DNA of 52,129 nucleotides. It comes from Firmicutes bacterium UBA4049 (lineage in GTDB: Bacteria; Bacillota; Desulfotomaculia; Desulfotomaculales; Nap2-2B). The stretch is from NCBI GenBank assembly GCA_002382755.1, contig DFZT01000046.1, positions 1 through 52,129 of the forward strand. The letters are read 5' to 3'. The notes under the pieces were generated by a model. The model saw only the letters and a list, made by a program, of their open reading frames with translations. It was not told the DNA's origin and searched no databases. Below, in pieces: positions 26,725 to 35,544 of the stretch. The position numbers were made by a program, and so were the translations under genes. Within the stretch, counting starts at the first letter, position 1; each line of letters opens with the position of its first letter.

Positions 26725-27651
26725 ATGGAGGTTTATCAATCGTGGCAGGGCTTTGAGGGAAGACAGACAAAAATTGCCGTAGGTTTAGGTAATTTTGACG
26801 GAGTTCACCTTGGCCATCAGAAACTTCTCGGCGATCTGGTGGATACTGCCCGGCAGCGGAATGAGAAATCAGCTGTTTTTACTTTTCATCCTCACCCGGC
26901 AATGGTTCTAAATCCTAAAAATGCTCCGCCGCTGCTTCTTACTCAGGAAGCAAAAGAAGAGTTGATTTCCAGGATGGGTGTGGACCTTTTGTTCAGGATA
27001 CCTTTCACGCTGGAATTTTCACGGATGGAACCTGAGATTTTTATTGAGAAGGTGCTCTGCAAGGGTTTAAATGTCCGGGATGTATTTATAGGATATAATT
27101 ATACTTTTGGATATAAAGGGCGCGGGAATGCGGAGCTTTTAGAAGAATACAGCAGCAGGTATAATTACAGGCTTCATGTTCTGCCGCCGGTAATCGTGGA
27201 CAATCAGGCTGTCAGCAGCACACTGATCAGGAATCTTTTAAAAGAAGGGGAAGTCACGGAAGCGGCAAGATACCTGGGTTACCAGCCTTTTTTTGAAGGG
27301 TTGGTAGTTGTTGGCGACAGGCGGGGCACTACGCTTGGCATATCCACAATCAATCTTGAATACAGTATGGATTTTCTTCTTCCGGCCAATGGAGTTTATG
27401 TCGTGAAGGTAGGTGTGGATCAGGATACTTATCTGGGAGTCGCCAATATAGGCAACCGGCCGACCTTTTATGATTACAGCGCAAGACCCGGTGTAGAAGT
27501 TCATCTTCTCGATTTTAGCGGGGACCTTTACGGGAAATTTGTCAGCGTTCATTTTACAAGACGCCTTCGTGACGAAAAGAAATTCTCCACTTCAGACGAA
27601 TTAATTGTCCAGATCAGGCAGGATATCCAAAGAGCGCGTGAAAACATCTGA
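26725..27651 (+). CDS. ribF: bifunctional riboflavin kinase/FAD synthetase
   Basis: 308 aa; ATG 26725 behind CGGAGGAAAGGG. Makes FMN from riboflavin and FAD from FMN. N-terminal nucleotidyltransferase: VGLGNFDGVHLGHQKLLGDL, VFTFHPHPAMVL, FIGYNYTFGYKGRGNAELL, and VSSTLIRNLLKEGEV. C-terminal flavokinase: GDRRGTTLGISTINLE (PTAN-like element altered to STIN), NGVYVVKV, VANIGNRPTF and VEVHLLDFSGDLYG. Length is standard for the bifunctional enzyme. Confidence 0.96.
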   Translation: MEVYQSWQGFEGRQTKIAVGLGNFDGVHLGHQKLLGDLVDTARQRNEKSAVFTFHPHPAMVLNPKNAPPLLLTQEAKEELISRMGVDLLFRIPFTLEFSRMEPEIFIEKVLCKGLNVRDVFIGYNYTFGYKGRGNAELLEEYSSRYNYRLHVLPPVIVDNQAVSSTLIRNLLKEGEVTEAARYLGYQPFFEGLVVVGDRRGTTLGISTINLEYSMDFLLPANGVYVVKVGVDQDTYLGVANIGNRPTFYDYSARPGVEVHLLDFSGDLYGKFVSVHFTRRLRDEKKFSTSDELIVQIRQDIQRARENI

Positions 27652-27686
27652 TTATTTCCTTAAAAAGGCTCCTTCTATAGAAAAAG

Positions 27687-27716
27687 TTTACTTTTAATGT
27701 TCTGCTGTGTTACAAT
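27687..27716 (+). promoter_or_regulatory. possible promoter before the small-gene pair and rpsO
   Basis: -35 TTTACT (27687-27692), -10 TACAAT (27711-27716), spacer 18 bp. The leader that follows contains a CGGCC/GGCCG hairpin (27781-27799) just before the ribosome site AAAGGGG. Confidence 0.45.
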
Positions 27717-27814
27717 GAAACCACCATCAAAGAAATAAGAAGGGCTTATCCGATCATCGTTAGAACATAGCGAACTCGGGCGGCCGACGTCTAAGGCCGG
27801 AAAGGGGAAATTAA

Positions 27815-28042
27815 ATGGGAGATCCAAGCTTTAGTTCTTCGGAAGAAGAAATAAAAAAGTGGATTAGTTCAATTTCTCTGATTTGTTTGAGCGATGAATT
27901 TCAGGAATTAAAAAATGAATTGGAGCAGATCTATCGTCAGGCAAACATAGACAATCCGGCAATAACAGCATTCCAGGATGCGCTTTTTGCCTTTATTGCC
28001 CAGGAAGAAGAAAACCGTTCTGCAATTTTGAAAGCATTTTAG
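27815..28042 (+). CDS. small acidic protein of unknown function
   Basis: 75 aa, ATG start 9 nt after AAAGGGG. Strongly acidic and helical throughout (EEEIKKWISSISLICLSDEF, ELKNELEQIYRQANID, IAQEEENRSAILKAF). No membrane segment or metal motif, and I do not recognise the family. It is 13 bases ahead of a second small gene on the same strand, so the two probably form a pair. It lies between ribF and rpsO. Confidence 0.6.
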   Translation: MGDPSFSSSEEEIKKWISSISLICLSDEFQELKNELEQIYRQANIDNPAITAFQDALFAFIAQEEENRSAILKAF

Positions 28043-28055
28043 GCAGGTTTTTTAA

Positions 28056-28280
28056 ATGCTGGTTATAGTAACCGAGCATGCCCGCAAACGGTTAAAAGAT
28101 TTGCGTCAGGATAAGATAACGGTAGCCGATCTCATTAACGCCGCTAGCGGCATTCCGGAACGAATCCCGACAGCGACTCGATTCAGAGGTTTTATGTCGG
28201 CTTCACAGCGTGTTTTTGATATAGTAGCCAAAGATATTCCGGACGGCCGTTTGGTTATAACCGTGATTGGAAAAAACTAA
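28056..28280 (+). CDS. small basic protein, possibly DUF4258/BrnT-like
   Basis: 74 aa, ATG start. The layout VTEHARKRLKDLRQDKITVA, a helix, then a beta-rich end (QRVFDIVAKDIPDGRLVITV) loosely follows the DUF4258/BrnT/RelE-type small fold, in which an N-terminal T/S-x-HA-x-x-R motif starts the first helix. No assignment is secure. It is basic where its upstream partner is acidic, the charge pattern of many toxin-antitoxin or protein-inhibitor pairs, but nothing in the sequence proves toxicity. The S15 leader starts directly after the stop. Confidence 0.6.
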   Translation: MLVIVTEHARKRLKDLRQDKITVADLINAASGIPERIPTATRFRGFMSASQRVFDIVAKDIPDGRLVITVIGKN

Positions 28281-28284
28281 AAAA

Positions 28285-28346
28285 GCAGTTTTAAAGGTTT
28301 TTAATGAACTGCCTACCGGGTAGCCGGTCCATGTGACGACTTACCC
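28285..28346 (+). promoter_or_regulatory. rpsO leader with competing hairpins (possible S15 binding site)
   Basis: Stem GCAGTT (28285-28290)/AACTGC (28307-28312), then ACCGG-GTAG-CCGGT (28315-28328). The segment GGGTA (28318-28322) can instead pair with TACCC (28342-28346), which would break the second hairpin or form a pseudoknot. S15 is known to repress its own mRNA through such switchable leaders; this one is inferred. Confidence 0.5.
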
Positions 28347-28384
28347 AGTCTGCAGCGATTAGGCCTAATTGGGGAGGTGAACTC

Positions 28385-28654
28385 ATGGCCTTTACGGCAG
28401 AGGAAAAGCAGTCAATAATCGGTGATTACAGGTTGCACGAAAACGACACTGGTTCTCCAGAGGTTCAAATTGCGATACTGTCAAGGAGAATCAACAACCT
28501 TACCGGGCATTTAAAAATCCACAAGAAGGATTTTCATTCCCGAAGAGGACTTTTAAAGATGGTCGGCCAGCGCCGTGCACTCTTAAATTACCTGAAGGAC
28601 TCTGATTTTGACCGTTACCGAACATTAATTGAAAGGTTAGGTTTGCGAAGATAG
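28385..28654 (+). CDS. rpsO: 30S ribosomal protein S15
   Basis: 89 aa; ATG start behind GGGGAGGTGA. Primary 16S rRNA-binding protein. Motifs: [39 protein letters not shown] and [20 protein letters not shown], full length. It precedes pnp as in most bacteria, separated here by a terminator and a tandem repeat. Confidence 0.98.
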   Translation: MAFTAEEKQSIIGDYRLHENDTGSPEVQIAILSRRINNLTGHLKIHKKDFHSRRGLLKMVGQRRALLNYLKDSDFDRYRTLIERLGLRR

Positions 28655-28659
28655 TATTA

Positions 28660-28685
28660 AAAGCGGGTTAATCCCGCTTTTTTTG
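28660..28685 (+). terminator. rpsO terminator
   Basis: AAAGCGGG/CCCGCTTT with TTAAT loop, followed by a T run; begins 5 bases after the rpsO stop. Confidence 0.9.
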
Positions 28686-28693
28686 AAGAAAAC

Positions 28694-28723
28694 TATATAA
28701 GTAAAGATTATATAAGTAAAGAT
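28694..28723. repeat. perfect 15-bp tandem duplication upstream of pnp
   Basis: TATATAAGTAAAGAT occurs twice head to tail (28694-28708, 28709-28723) between the rpsO terminator and the pnp ribosome site. Each copy contains a TATA-like hexamer that could act as a -10. Confidence 0.9.
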
Positions 28724-28765
28724 AGAATCTGTTTAAAGTTTAATAGGGGAGGTTTTACTTTCTTA

Positions 28766-30970
28766 ATGGCTGAACAGGCATGTTTGGTAAAAGAGTTGGA
28801 TGTAGGGAGCAGCAGGATTCGGCTGGAAACAGGAAGGGTTGCCAGGCAGGCCGGCGGGGCTGTGCTTGTAAGGTGTGGCGATACGGTTGTTCTGGTAACA
28901 GCCACCATGGCTGAAACAATCAGAGAGGGTATGGATTTTTTCCCGCTTACGGTCGATTATGAAGAAAGGCTGTACGCTGTCGGCAAAATCCCCGGGGGCT
29001 TTATAAAAAGGGAAGGCAGGCCCAGCGAGAAAGCAACTCTTTCAGCACGTTTGATCGACCGCACCATCAGGCCGCTTTTCCCCAAGGGCTTGCGCAATGA
29101 GGTGCAGATTGTTGCTACCGTACTTTCGGTAGATCAGGATAACCCTCCTGAAATTGCAGCTATGATCGGCACATCGGCCGCTTTGCATATAAGCGCCATA
29201 CCTTTCCCCAATCCTATAGGCGGGTTGACTGTAGGACTCGTCGATGATCGTTACGTGATTAACCCGAACCTGGAAGAAAAGCAGAAAAGCAGGATGCATT
29301 TAACTATCGCCGGAACGCGTGATGCAATTATGATGGTTGAAGCCGGCGCACAAGAAGTTTCGGAAGAAGAATTGCTTGCGGGTATAAATATCGGACATGA
29401 AAAGATAAAAGATATCGTAGATTTTATAGAGTCTTTCCTTCAGGAAGCTCTTGCTCTCGGACTTGCCTATCCCAAGGTGGAACTGCCGCTTCCTGAAAGC
29501 AACCCTGAAATGGAATCCACGGTATTTGAGATGGCTGCGGGGAAGATCGGAGATGCCGTTAACCGATGCATTAACGAAAAACTGAGCAAAAAAGACAGGG
29601 AAAATTATCTAAATGCGGTTAAGGCAGAATTGCTGGAAAACCTTGCAGAAACGTTCAGCGAACAGGAACCTTTGGTAAAGAACATTATTGAAGATGTGGA
29701 GAAAAAGATCATCAGGAGCTTTATACTTAACCAGGGCATCCGGATCGACGGACGGACTTCCAATGAGATCCGCCCAATTACCATAGAAGCGGGAATTTTA
29801 CCCAGAACCCATGGTTCCGCGTTATTTACCAGAGGACAGACTCAGGTTCTCTCGGCGACAACGCTCGGCCCGATTTCAGACGAGCAGATCCTGGACGGTT
29901 TGGGTATTGAAGAGGCCAAGCGGTTTATGCACCATTATAATTTTCCCCCGTACAGCACGGGAGAGGTCAGGTTTATGAGGTCGCCGGGGCGCAGGGAAAT
30001 AGGTCACGGGGCGCTGGCGGAAAGATCTTTGCAACCCGTTATTCCGGTGGAGGAGAATTTTCCCTATGCAATCAGGATTGTCTCGGAAGTTCTGGAATCG
30101 AACGGATCTTCATCTATGGGCAGCGTTTGCGCGAGCTGCATGAGCCTGATGGATGCGGGAGTTCCGATCAAAGCGCCGGTAGCCGGCGTAGCCATGGGCT
30201 TAATCAAGGAAGACGACAGGGTTGTAGTGCTTACAGATATTCAAGGGCTTGAAGATCACCTTGGAGATATGGATTTTAAAGTTGCGGGTACGGAAAACGG
30301 AGTCACATCGCTGCAAATGGATATCAAAATAGCCGGAGTCACCGGCGAAATTCTTGAACAGGCGCTAAAACAGGCACGTGAGGGAAGAATTTTCATCCTT
30401 GGCAAAATGACATCGGTTTTGCCGGTTCCAAGAAAGGAATTATCTCCATACGCTCCCAGAATCCTGCACATTGTGATCGATCCGGAAAAAATCAGGGATG
30501 TCATTGGCCCGGGCGGAAAAATAATTAAAAAGATTATTGAAGAAACCAAAGCGGAAATTGACATCGAAGATGACGGCAGGGTGTTTATTGCAGCCGTAGA
30601 TCCGGTTGGCGGCCAGAAAGCTTTGGAGATTATCGAAAACCTTACCCGGGAAGTTCTTGCCGGCGGGATTTACACCGGGAGGGTAACCAGGGTAACTGAT
30701 TTCGGCTGTTTCGTTGAAGTAATTCCCGGAGTTCTGGGTATGCCGGGGAAGGAAGGGCTGGTTCATATTTCCCAGTTGGCCGATCACAGGGTTAACAAAG
30801 TGGAGGATGTTGTCAAAGAAGGAGATACAGTCGTAGTTAAGGTTCTCGGATACGACAATCAGGGACGTTTAAAATTATCGCGCAAGGATGCTTTACCGGC
30901 TGAATCAAGGCGCAGTCCCGGGAGCATTCCCAGACGGACAGGCAGGACCAGAGAAGTTCAAAGACAATAG
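28766..30970 (+). CDS. pnp: polyribonucleotide nucleotidyltransferase (PNPase)
   Basis: 734 aa. Phosphorolytic 3'-5' exoribonuclease, main mRNA turnover enzyme of Firmicutes. Two RNase PH domains (N-terminal [21 protein letters not shown]-terminal [20 protein letters not shown]), a helical linker, a KH domain with [20 protein letters not shown] and an S1 domain ([20 protein letters not shown]). Catalytic region [20 protein letters not shown] is intact. The SD AGGGGAGG is 13 nt from the ATG, longer than usual, with no nearer in-frame start. Confidence 0.98.
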   Translation: MAEQACLVKELDVGSSRIRLETGRVARQAGGAVLVRCGDTVVLVTATMAETIREGMDFFPLTVDYEERLYAVGKIPGGFIKREGRPSEKATLSARLIDRTIRPLFPKGLRNEVQIVATVLSVDQDNPPEIAAMIGTSAALHISAIPFPNPIGGLTVGLVDDRYVINPNLEEKQKSRMHLTIAGTRDAIMMVEAGAQEVSEEELLAGINIGHEKIKDIVDFIESFLQEALALGLAYPKVELPLPESNPEMESTVFEMAAGKIGDAVNRCINEKLSKKDRENYLNAVKAELLENLAETFSEQEPLVKNIIEDVEKKIIRSFILNQGIRIDGRTSNEIRPITIEAGILPRTHGSALFTRGQTQVLSATTLGPISDEQILDGLGIEEAKRFMHHYNFPPYSTGEVRFMRSPGRREIGHGALAERSLQPVIPVEENFPYAIRIVSEVLESNGSSSMGSVCASCMSLMDAGVPIKAPVAGVAMGLIKEDDRVVVLTDIQGLEDHLGDMDFKVAGTENGVTSLQMDIKIAGVTGEILEQALKQAREGRIFILGKMTSVLPVPRKELSPYAPRILHIVIDPEKIRDVIGPGGKIIKKIIEETKAEIDIEDDGRVFIAAVDPVGGQKALEIIENLTREVLAGGIYTGRVTRVTDFGCFVEVIPGVLGMPGKEGLVHISQLADHRVNKVEDVVKEGDTVVVKVLGYDNQGRLKLSRKDALPAESRRSPGSIPRRTGRTREVQRQ

Positions 30971-30987
30971 AACTGTATAGATAATAA

Positions 30988-31025
30988 TAAAATCCCTGCC
31001 ACGTATTGCGGGTAGGGTTTTATTG
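30988..31025 (+). terminator. pnp terminator
   Basis: AAAATCCCTGCC pairs with GGGTAGGGTTTT (one bulge and one G-U) across a short loop, followed by ATTGTTTTTT. Confidence 0.75.
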
Positions 31026-31053
31026 TTTTTTCGTTCTTTAAGGAGGTAAATTA

Positions 31054-32319
31054 TTGTACCGTCAGGAACTTTTAGATAACGGGGTTTGTGTTTTAACCGA
31101 GGATATGCCCAACGTCCGTTCCGTTGTAACAGGGATCTGGGCGGATGTGGGGTCAAGGGATGAACCCCCGGATGCGGCGGGAATCTCCCATTTTATTGAA
31201 CACCTCATGTTTAAAGGAACTCGGAAGAGGACGGCCAGGGATATTGCGGAAGCCCTTGACGCCGTGGGCGGACAGCTTAACGCCTTTACTACCAAAGAAT
31301 ATACATGTTACTATGCCAGGGTTATGGATGAATATTTTGATCTTTCCCTTGATGTACTGGTTGATATGGTATTGTGTTCGCGTTTCGCTCCCGAAGATAT
31401 AGATAGGGAAAAGAACGTAATTGCCGAGGAAATTAAAATGTACGAAGATACGCCGGATGAGCTTGTACACGATGTCTTTGCATCGGCCGTCTGGCATGAA
31501 CATGCCCTGGGAAGGCCAATCATAGGGGAGGCGTCAATTATTGAGAGTCTCGACCGTTCCAGGATATTGTCCTTTTACAAGGCCCATTATTCACCTGCAA
31601 ACCTGATTGTGGCAGTCGCCGGCAACATAAAGCACCAGGAAGTTGTTGAAAAAGTAAAGGCCGCTCTGGGGAGTGTCAGCGGTATAAAAGCGATCAGGGG
31701 AGAGAATAGACCGGTCCCGCACAGCAATATGGTCTGCCGGAATAAGGATACCGAACAGGTTCATCTATGTATCGGTGTTCCGGGTTTAACCTTGGATAAT
31801 GAAAATGTTTATGCAATGCAATTGCTGAATATCGCTCTCGGCGGCGGCATAAGCTCGCGCCTTTTTCAGGAAATCAGGGAAAACCGCGGTTTAGTATACT
31901 CCATATACTCCTACCACGCTTCTTACCACGATACCGGTCTTTTTTGCGTTTATGCCGGCTTAAGCAAAAATAACGTTTTACAGGTTTCAGAACTTGTGTT
32001 TCAAGAGATGAAATCCATTCTTGATCACGGTATCACCGAAGCGGAGCTGCAGAGGTCCAAAGATCAGGTAAAAGGAAACCTGTATCTAAGCCTGGAAAAC
32101 GTAACAACCCATATGAGCAGGCTGGCCAAGTCCAAACTTTACCTGGACAGATTCGTTGCGCCCGAAGAAGTAGTGGAAAAAGTCAATAAAGTTACCAGGG
32201 ATGAAGTAAGAGATATTACCCGGGCGGTCCTGCTGCCCGGTTCGCTTGCCATAGCTGCGGTGGGCCCCTGGGATGATTGTGAAATTCTTCATGATAAAGC
32301 CGGCGAAATATTAGCCTGA
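31054..32319 (+). CDS. M16-family zinc peptidase (PepR/YmxG-like)
   Basis: 421 aa, TTG start behind AAGGAGG. Inverted zinc motif HFIEHLMFKGT (HxxEH, near residue 49) with the downstream acidic ligand region NVIAEEIKMYEDTPDELVHD; ALGRPIIG and GGGISSRLFQEIRENRGLVY are further M16 marks. Both M16 halves are present at normal length. The gene follows pnp in many Firmicutes (mlpA/ymxG). The natural substrate is not established. Confidence 0.93.
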   Translation: MYRQELLDNGVCVLTEDMPNVRSVVTGIWADVGSRDEPPDAAGISHFIEHLMFKGTRKRTARDIAEALDAVGGQLNAFTTKEYTCYYARVMDEYFDLSLDVLVDMVLCSRFAPEDIDREKNVIAEEIKMYEDTPDELVHDVFASAVWHEHALGRPIIGEASIIESLDRSRILSFYKAHYSPANLIVAVAGNIKHQEVVEKVKAALGSVSGIKAIRGENRPVPHSNMVCRNKDTEQVHLCIGVPGLTLDNENVYAMQLLNIALGGGISSRLFQEIRENRGLVYSIYSYHASYHDTGLFCVYAGLSKNNVLQVSELVFQEMKSILDHGITEAELQRSKDQVKGNLYLSLENVTTHMSRLAKSKLYLDRFVAPEEVVEKVNKVTRDEVRDITRAVLLPGSLAIAAVGPWDDCEILHDKAGEILA

Positions 32320-32360
32320 CAAAAAAGCTAATTAGACAAATAATTTTGTCCTAAAGCTTA

Positions 32361-32393
32361 CCCCACCTGCCATATATTGTATTGGAGGTGGGG
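32361..32393 (+). promoter_or_regulatory. hairpin masking the ribosome site of the small membrane protein gene
   Basis: CCCCACCT (32361-32368) pairs perfectly with AGGTGGGG (32386-32393) across a 17-base AT-rich loop. The 3' arm contains most of the SD GGAGGTGG, 3 bases from the ATG. The T run at 32399-32405 also allows a terminator reading for the preceding gene. Confidence 0.55.
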
Positions 32394-32396
32394 ACA

Positions 32397-32729
32397 ATGT
32401 TTTTTAACACGGTATGTATTATAATAATAATTCTGGCTGTCGTCTGGCTTTCGATCAGGGAGAGGATGAAACTTGGTATTTTTCGCGAAAGATCTTGGGA
32501 AACACTGGCGGAAGGCAGATCTTCACCTTTTTCCCAGGCCGTTTTAAATTTGGTCGGATTTGCCGGCGGAATTTATCTCTCACTGGTTATGCTGCTGGAT
32601 TTTATGAAATTTCAGATACCGGACCGCATTCAATTCGGCAGTATGGAAATAGAGCCCCTGGCGGCGTTTTCAATCACCCTGGCAATTATCCAGCCTTTTT
32701 TAATTAATATTTTCAAGCGGAATAAATAG
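32397..32729 (+). CDS. small membrane protein of unknown function
   Basis: 110 aa; ATG 32397 behind GGAGGTGGGG. An N-terminal helix (~4-20, VCIIIIILAVVWLSI), a basic/polar loop (RERMKLGIFRERSWETLAEG), a second hydrophobic stretch (~45-65, AVLNLVGFAGGIYLSLVMLL) and a third (~82-100) ending in KRNK. I do not recognise the family. It sits between the M16 peptidase and the convergent lgt, and a perfect hairpin can cover its SD. Confidence 0.65.
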   Translation: MFFNTVCIIIIILAVVWLSIRERMKLGIFRERSWETLAEGRSSPFSQAVLNLVGFAGGIYLSLVMLLDFMKFQIPDRIQFGSMEIEPLAAFSITLAIIQPFLINIFKRNK

Positions 32730-32754
32730 TTTTACGTTTTGGGAGAATGAGCAC

Positions 32755-33507
32755 TTATTTTGAAAGCTTTGCCCGGCGCATCATCAAATAGGCGATGAGC
32801 ATAATCAGCGGTGTCAGAAGCTGGACCAGCGTAAAAAACCCCAGCCCCCATCCGGGGACAATAATTTTTCCAAGGATCAGGGGATTATCACGGACAGTTT
32901 CTTCAACCAGGCCCCTGAGCAGTTGATGGTAAAAAATGAAAGACCAGAATTGATAACCGGGAGGCGGGTTTTTGCGCTGGACGTATAGATAACGCAGTAA
33001 AAGGGCTAAACCTATGGCCGAACCTATCGGCTGGGCCGGCCAATTTCCAAACCAAAAATCTGTCATCCTTCCCAGTACTTCCTGGTTAAAAATATTGGCT
33101 ATCCGAATGGCAAAATATCCAATAGCAAGACCCGGAACAGCCAAATCCGCAATCGTGCCGAATTTAACACCTTTATATCTCATATAAAACCATCCGCCCG
33201 CCATTCCCCCTAACAATCCGCCATGCCAGGCAACACCGCCCTCGTATATTTTTAAAATTTGGATGGGGTTTTCCGTAAACCATTCCGGGTAATTGGCAAG
33301 AACAAACACCAAACGTGCCCCTACAATACCGGCAATCGTAATGATAATAGTCAGATTAAGAATAAAATCTTCGTCATGGCCCATTTTCAGAGCTTTGTTG
33401 TATAAATACCAGCCGCCGATGACAAATGAGAGGGTCATCAAAATGCCGTACCACCGCAAGGCCAGCGGGCCTATATGAAACACAACCGGATTGAGATTAA
33501 CAAGCAA
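32755..33507 (-). CDS. lgt: prolipoprotein diacylglyceryl transferase
   Basis: 250 aa, TTG start 8 nt after GGGAGG. Transfers diacylglycerol from phosphatidylglycerol to the lipobox Cys of prelipoproteins, in the cytoplasmic membrane. Seven hydrophobic helices; motifs RWYGIL, GGVAWHGGLLGG (conserved His loop), and RIANIFNQEVLGRMTDFWFG corresponding to the family signature around the essential Arg and Asn. It is the only minus-strand gene in a long plus-strand stretch, convergent with the preceding small gene and divergent from dapB. Confidence 0.95.
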   Translation of the reverse strand: MLVNLNPVVFHIGPLALRWYGILMTLSFVIGGWYLYNKALKMGHDEDFILNLTIIITIAGIVGARLVFVLANYPEWFTENPIQILKIYEGGVAWHGGLLGGMAGGWFYMRYKGVKFGTIADLAVPGLAIGYFAIRIANIFNQEVLGRMTDFWFGNWPAQPIGSAIGLALLLRYLYVQRKNPPPGYQFWSFIFYHQLLRGLVEETVRDNPLILGKIIVPGWGLGFFTLVQLLTPLIMLIAYLMMRRAKLSK

Positions 33508-33630
33508 TCTCTTTTCCTCCCCCCGATTAGAAAATATACCGTCCGGTGAATATTATATAGCGCCTAATTATACCAAAAATTTCTCCGAAATAAAAATTTA
33601 ATGTATACAAGGAACGGAATCTGTTTTTTC

Positions 33631-33659
33631 TTGACATAGGGGAACACTTATACGAAAAT
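33631..33659 (+). promoter_or_regulatory. possible promoter of the dapB-dpaAB-asd-dapGA cluster
   Basis: Consensus -35 TTGACA (33631-33636) with GAAAAT (33654-33659) at 17-bp spacing. The -10 is a modest match, and spore-specific sigma factors could read other sites here. The rest of 33508-33746 shows no gene. Confidence 0.4.
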
Positions 33660-33746
33660 AGAGCAATAAGTTATGAGAAGTTTTTAACTTTCCTTTTTAG
33701 GGATTTTTTTGGGAAAAGTTTTTCAGGAAAGAAGGGGATCCGTCAC

Positions 33747-34547
33747 TTGATCAGGGTTGTCGTTTCTGGCGCAGCGGGCCGTATGGGCCGGGAGGTTTTA
33801 AAAAGCGTCTGGAATTCGAAGGACATGCAGTTAGTTGGAGCGGTTGACGTTCAGGATGAGGGGCGTGATGCCGGCTCGCTTATTGGCATAGGGGAAGTCG
33901 GGATTCAGCTGCAAAATGACCTGGAGCAGGCGCTGCAAGATACAAGGCCTGATGTTATGGTTGATTTTACTATACCGGATAGTGTGGCAGGCAACATAAA
34001 AACAGCTTTGCACTGCGGCGTAAGACCCGTGATTGGCACTACAGGTCTGGCAAGCAGCGAGCTGTCTGAAATAACCCGAATCTCGTCAAGCAAAAAGGTT
34101 GGGTGTATTATAGCTCCCAACTTTGCCATTGGAGCAATTCTGATGATTAATTTTGCCGCCCGGGCTGCCAAATACTTTCCGCATGTAGAAATTATCGAGC
34201 TTCATCACGACCAGAAACTTGACGCTCCTTCGGGCACTGCCATGTTGACAGCCGCTGAAATTGTTAAAAACAGAGGTAATTTTGAACAAGGATTACCTAT
34301 AGAAATTGAAAAGATGCCCGGAGCGCGCGGTGGCCGTTACGAAGGCGGAATCCGTCTTCACAGCGTGCGACTGCCCGGGCTGGTAGCGCACCAGGAGATT
34401 ATTTTCGGAGGTTTGGGGCAGACCCTTACGATCAGGCATGACACTATTTCCAGGGAGTCTTTTATGCCCGGTGTGTTGCTTGCGATCCGTAAGGTAATGA
34501 ATCTCGAAGAATTTGTCTACGGCCTTGAAAATCTTATTTTTGAGTAA
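33747..34547 (+). CDS. dapB: 4-hydroxy-tetrahydrodipicolinate reductase
   Basis: 266 aa, TTG start. Reduces the DapA product with NAD(P)H towards diaminopimelate and lysine. N-terminal Rossmann loop VVVSGAAGRMGREV, DFTIPDSVAGN, GTTGL, and the substrate/catalytic motif ELHHDQKLDAPSGTAM. It leads a cluster in which the same intermediate is diverted to dipicolinate by DpaAB, so lysine/cell-wall and spore branches are encoded side by side. Confidence 0.97.
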   Translation: MIRVVVSGAAGRMGREVLKSVWNSKDMQLVGAVDVQDEGRDAGSLIGIGEVGIQLQNDLEQALQDTRPDVMVDFTIPDSVAGNIKTALHCGVRPVIGTTGLASSELSEITRISSSKKVGCIIAPNFAIGAILMINFAARAAKYFPHVEIIELHHDQKLDAPSGTAMLTAAEIVKNRGNFEQGLPIEIEKMPGARGGRYEGGIRLHSVRLPGLVAHQEIIFGGLGQTLTIRHDTISRESFMPGVLLAIRKVMNLEEFVYGLENLIFE

Positions 34548-34625
34548 GCACTTCCCCTTTTGGCAAAACATATTATGAAGTTAAATAAAGCAACATAATT
34601 AAAGGCAGGTAAGAGGTGGCCTTTT

Positions 34626-35510
34626 ATGACTTCAAGCCTTAAGGGGTTAAAGGTAGCAGTTTTAGGCGGTGATCAAAGAGAGGCTTTTCTTGCAAAGAAA
34701 CTTGCCGAAGCTGGTTACGCGGTAAGTGTAGCGGGGCTTTTGGCGCAGGGTGAAAATATCAACCTTTGCGAGGACCTGAATGAAGCCTTGAATGGCGTAC
34801 AGGTAATTGTACTGCCGGTCCCCGGAATCAACGACTCCCGGGAAATCTATTCTCCCTGTTCAACTAAGACTTTGATACTTTCGGAAGAAGTTCTTGCCGG
34901 TTTGCCCCCAGGGGTATTACTTTTTGTAGGAACAGCCAGACCGATATTGAAAGATATGGTTGCCAGACATGGTTTGCAATTAATTGAACTGCTTAACCTT
35001 GACGAAGTGGCGATCTTAAATTCCATTCCTTCCGCCGAGGGAGCAATTCAAATAGCCATGGAAAAACTTCCTACTACAATTCACGGTACCAGAAGTTTTG
35101 TTCTGGGTTTTGGACGCACAGGAATCACACTGGCCCGTATGCTTGCTGTCTTAGGGTCCAGGACGACAGTAGTTGCCCGCAATCCAGCCCAGAGAGCAAG
35201 AGCTGTCGAAATGAACTGTACTGCCTGCAATTTTAACGAACTGCCGGAATTGATTGGGCAGGCGGAATTGATTTTCAACACTGTTCCATATCTGGTACTG
35301 GATGAGCAATTACTGAAAAAAGTACTTGAGGGAGTACTCATCGTTGATCTCGCTTCGTTTCCCGGCGGAACAGATTTTGAAGCAGCCCGCAAGCTTGGGA
35401 TAGAAGCTGCGCTGGCGCCGGGACTGCCCGGGAAAGTAGCTCCTAAAACTGCCGGTAAAATACTTGCCGATGTTCTCCCCAGGCTGATAGCCAGTAAACT
35501 GGCCCCTTGA
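34626..35510 (+). CDS. dpaA: dipicolinate synthase subunit A
   Basis: 294 aa; ATG 34626, 7 nt after GAGGTGG. With DpaB, oxidises dihydrodipicolinate to dipicolinic acid in the mother cell; DPA is then loaded into the spore core. N-terminal KVAVLGGDQREAFLAKKLAE and a second NAD(P)-binding Rossmann domain with SFVLGFGRTGITLARMLAVL; ends with APGLPGKVAPKTAGKILADV, all typical of SpoVFA. In Bacillus this pair is controlled by sigma-K; no sigma-K site was identified here. Confidence 0.96.
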   Translation: MTSSLKGLKVAVLGGDQREAFLAKKLAEAGYAVSVAGLLAQGENINLCEDLNEALNGVQVIVLPVPGINDSREIYSPCSTKTLILSEEVLAGLPPGVLLFVGTARPILKDMVARHGLQLIELLNLDEVAILNSIPSAEGAIQIAMEKLPTTIHGTRSFVLGFGRTGITLARMLAVLGSRTTVVARNPAQRARAVEMNCTACNFNELPELIGQAELIFNTVPYLVLDEQLLKKVLEGVLIVDLASFPGGTDFEAARKLGIEAALAPGLPGKVAPKTAGKILADVLPRLIASKLAP

Positions 35511-35544
35511 ACCTGACTTAAAAGCTTGCCGGGGGGTGCATTAA

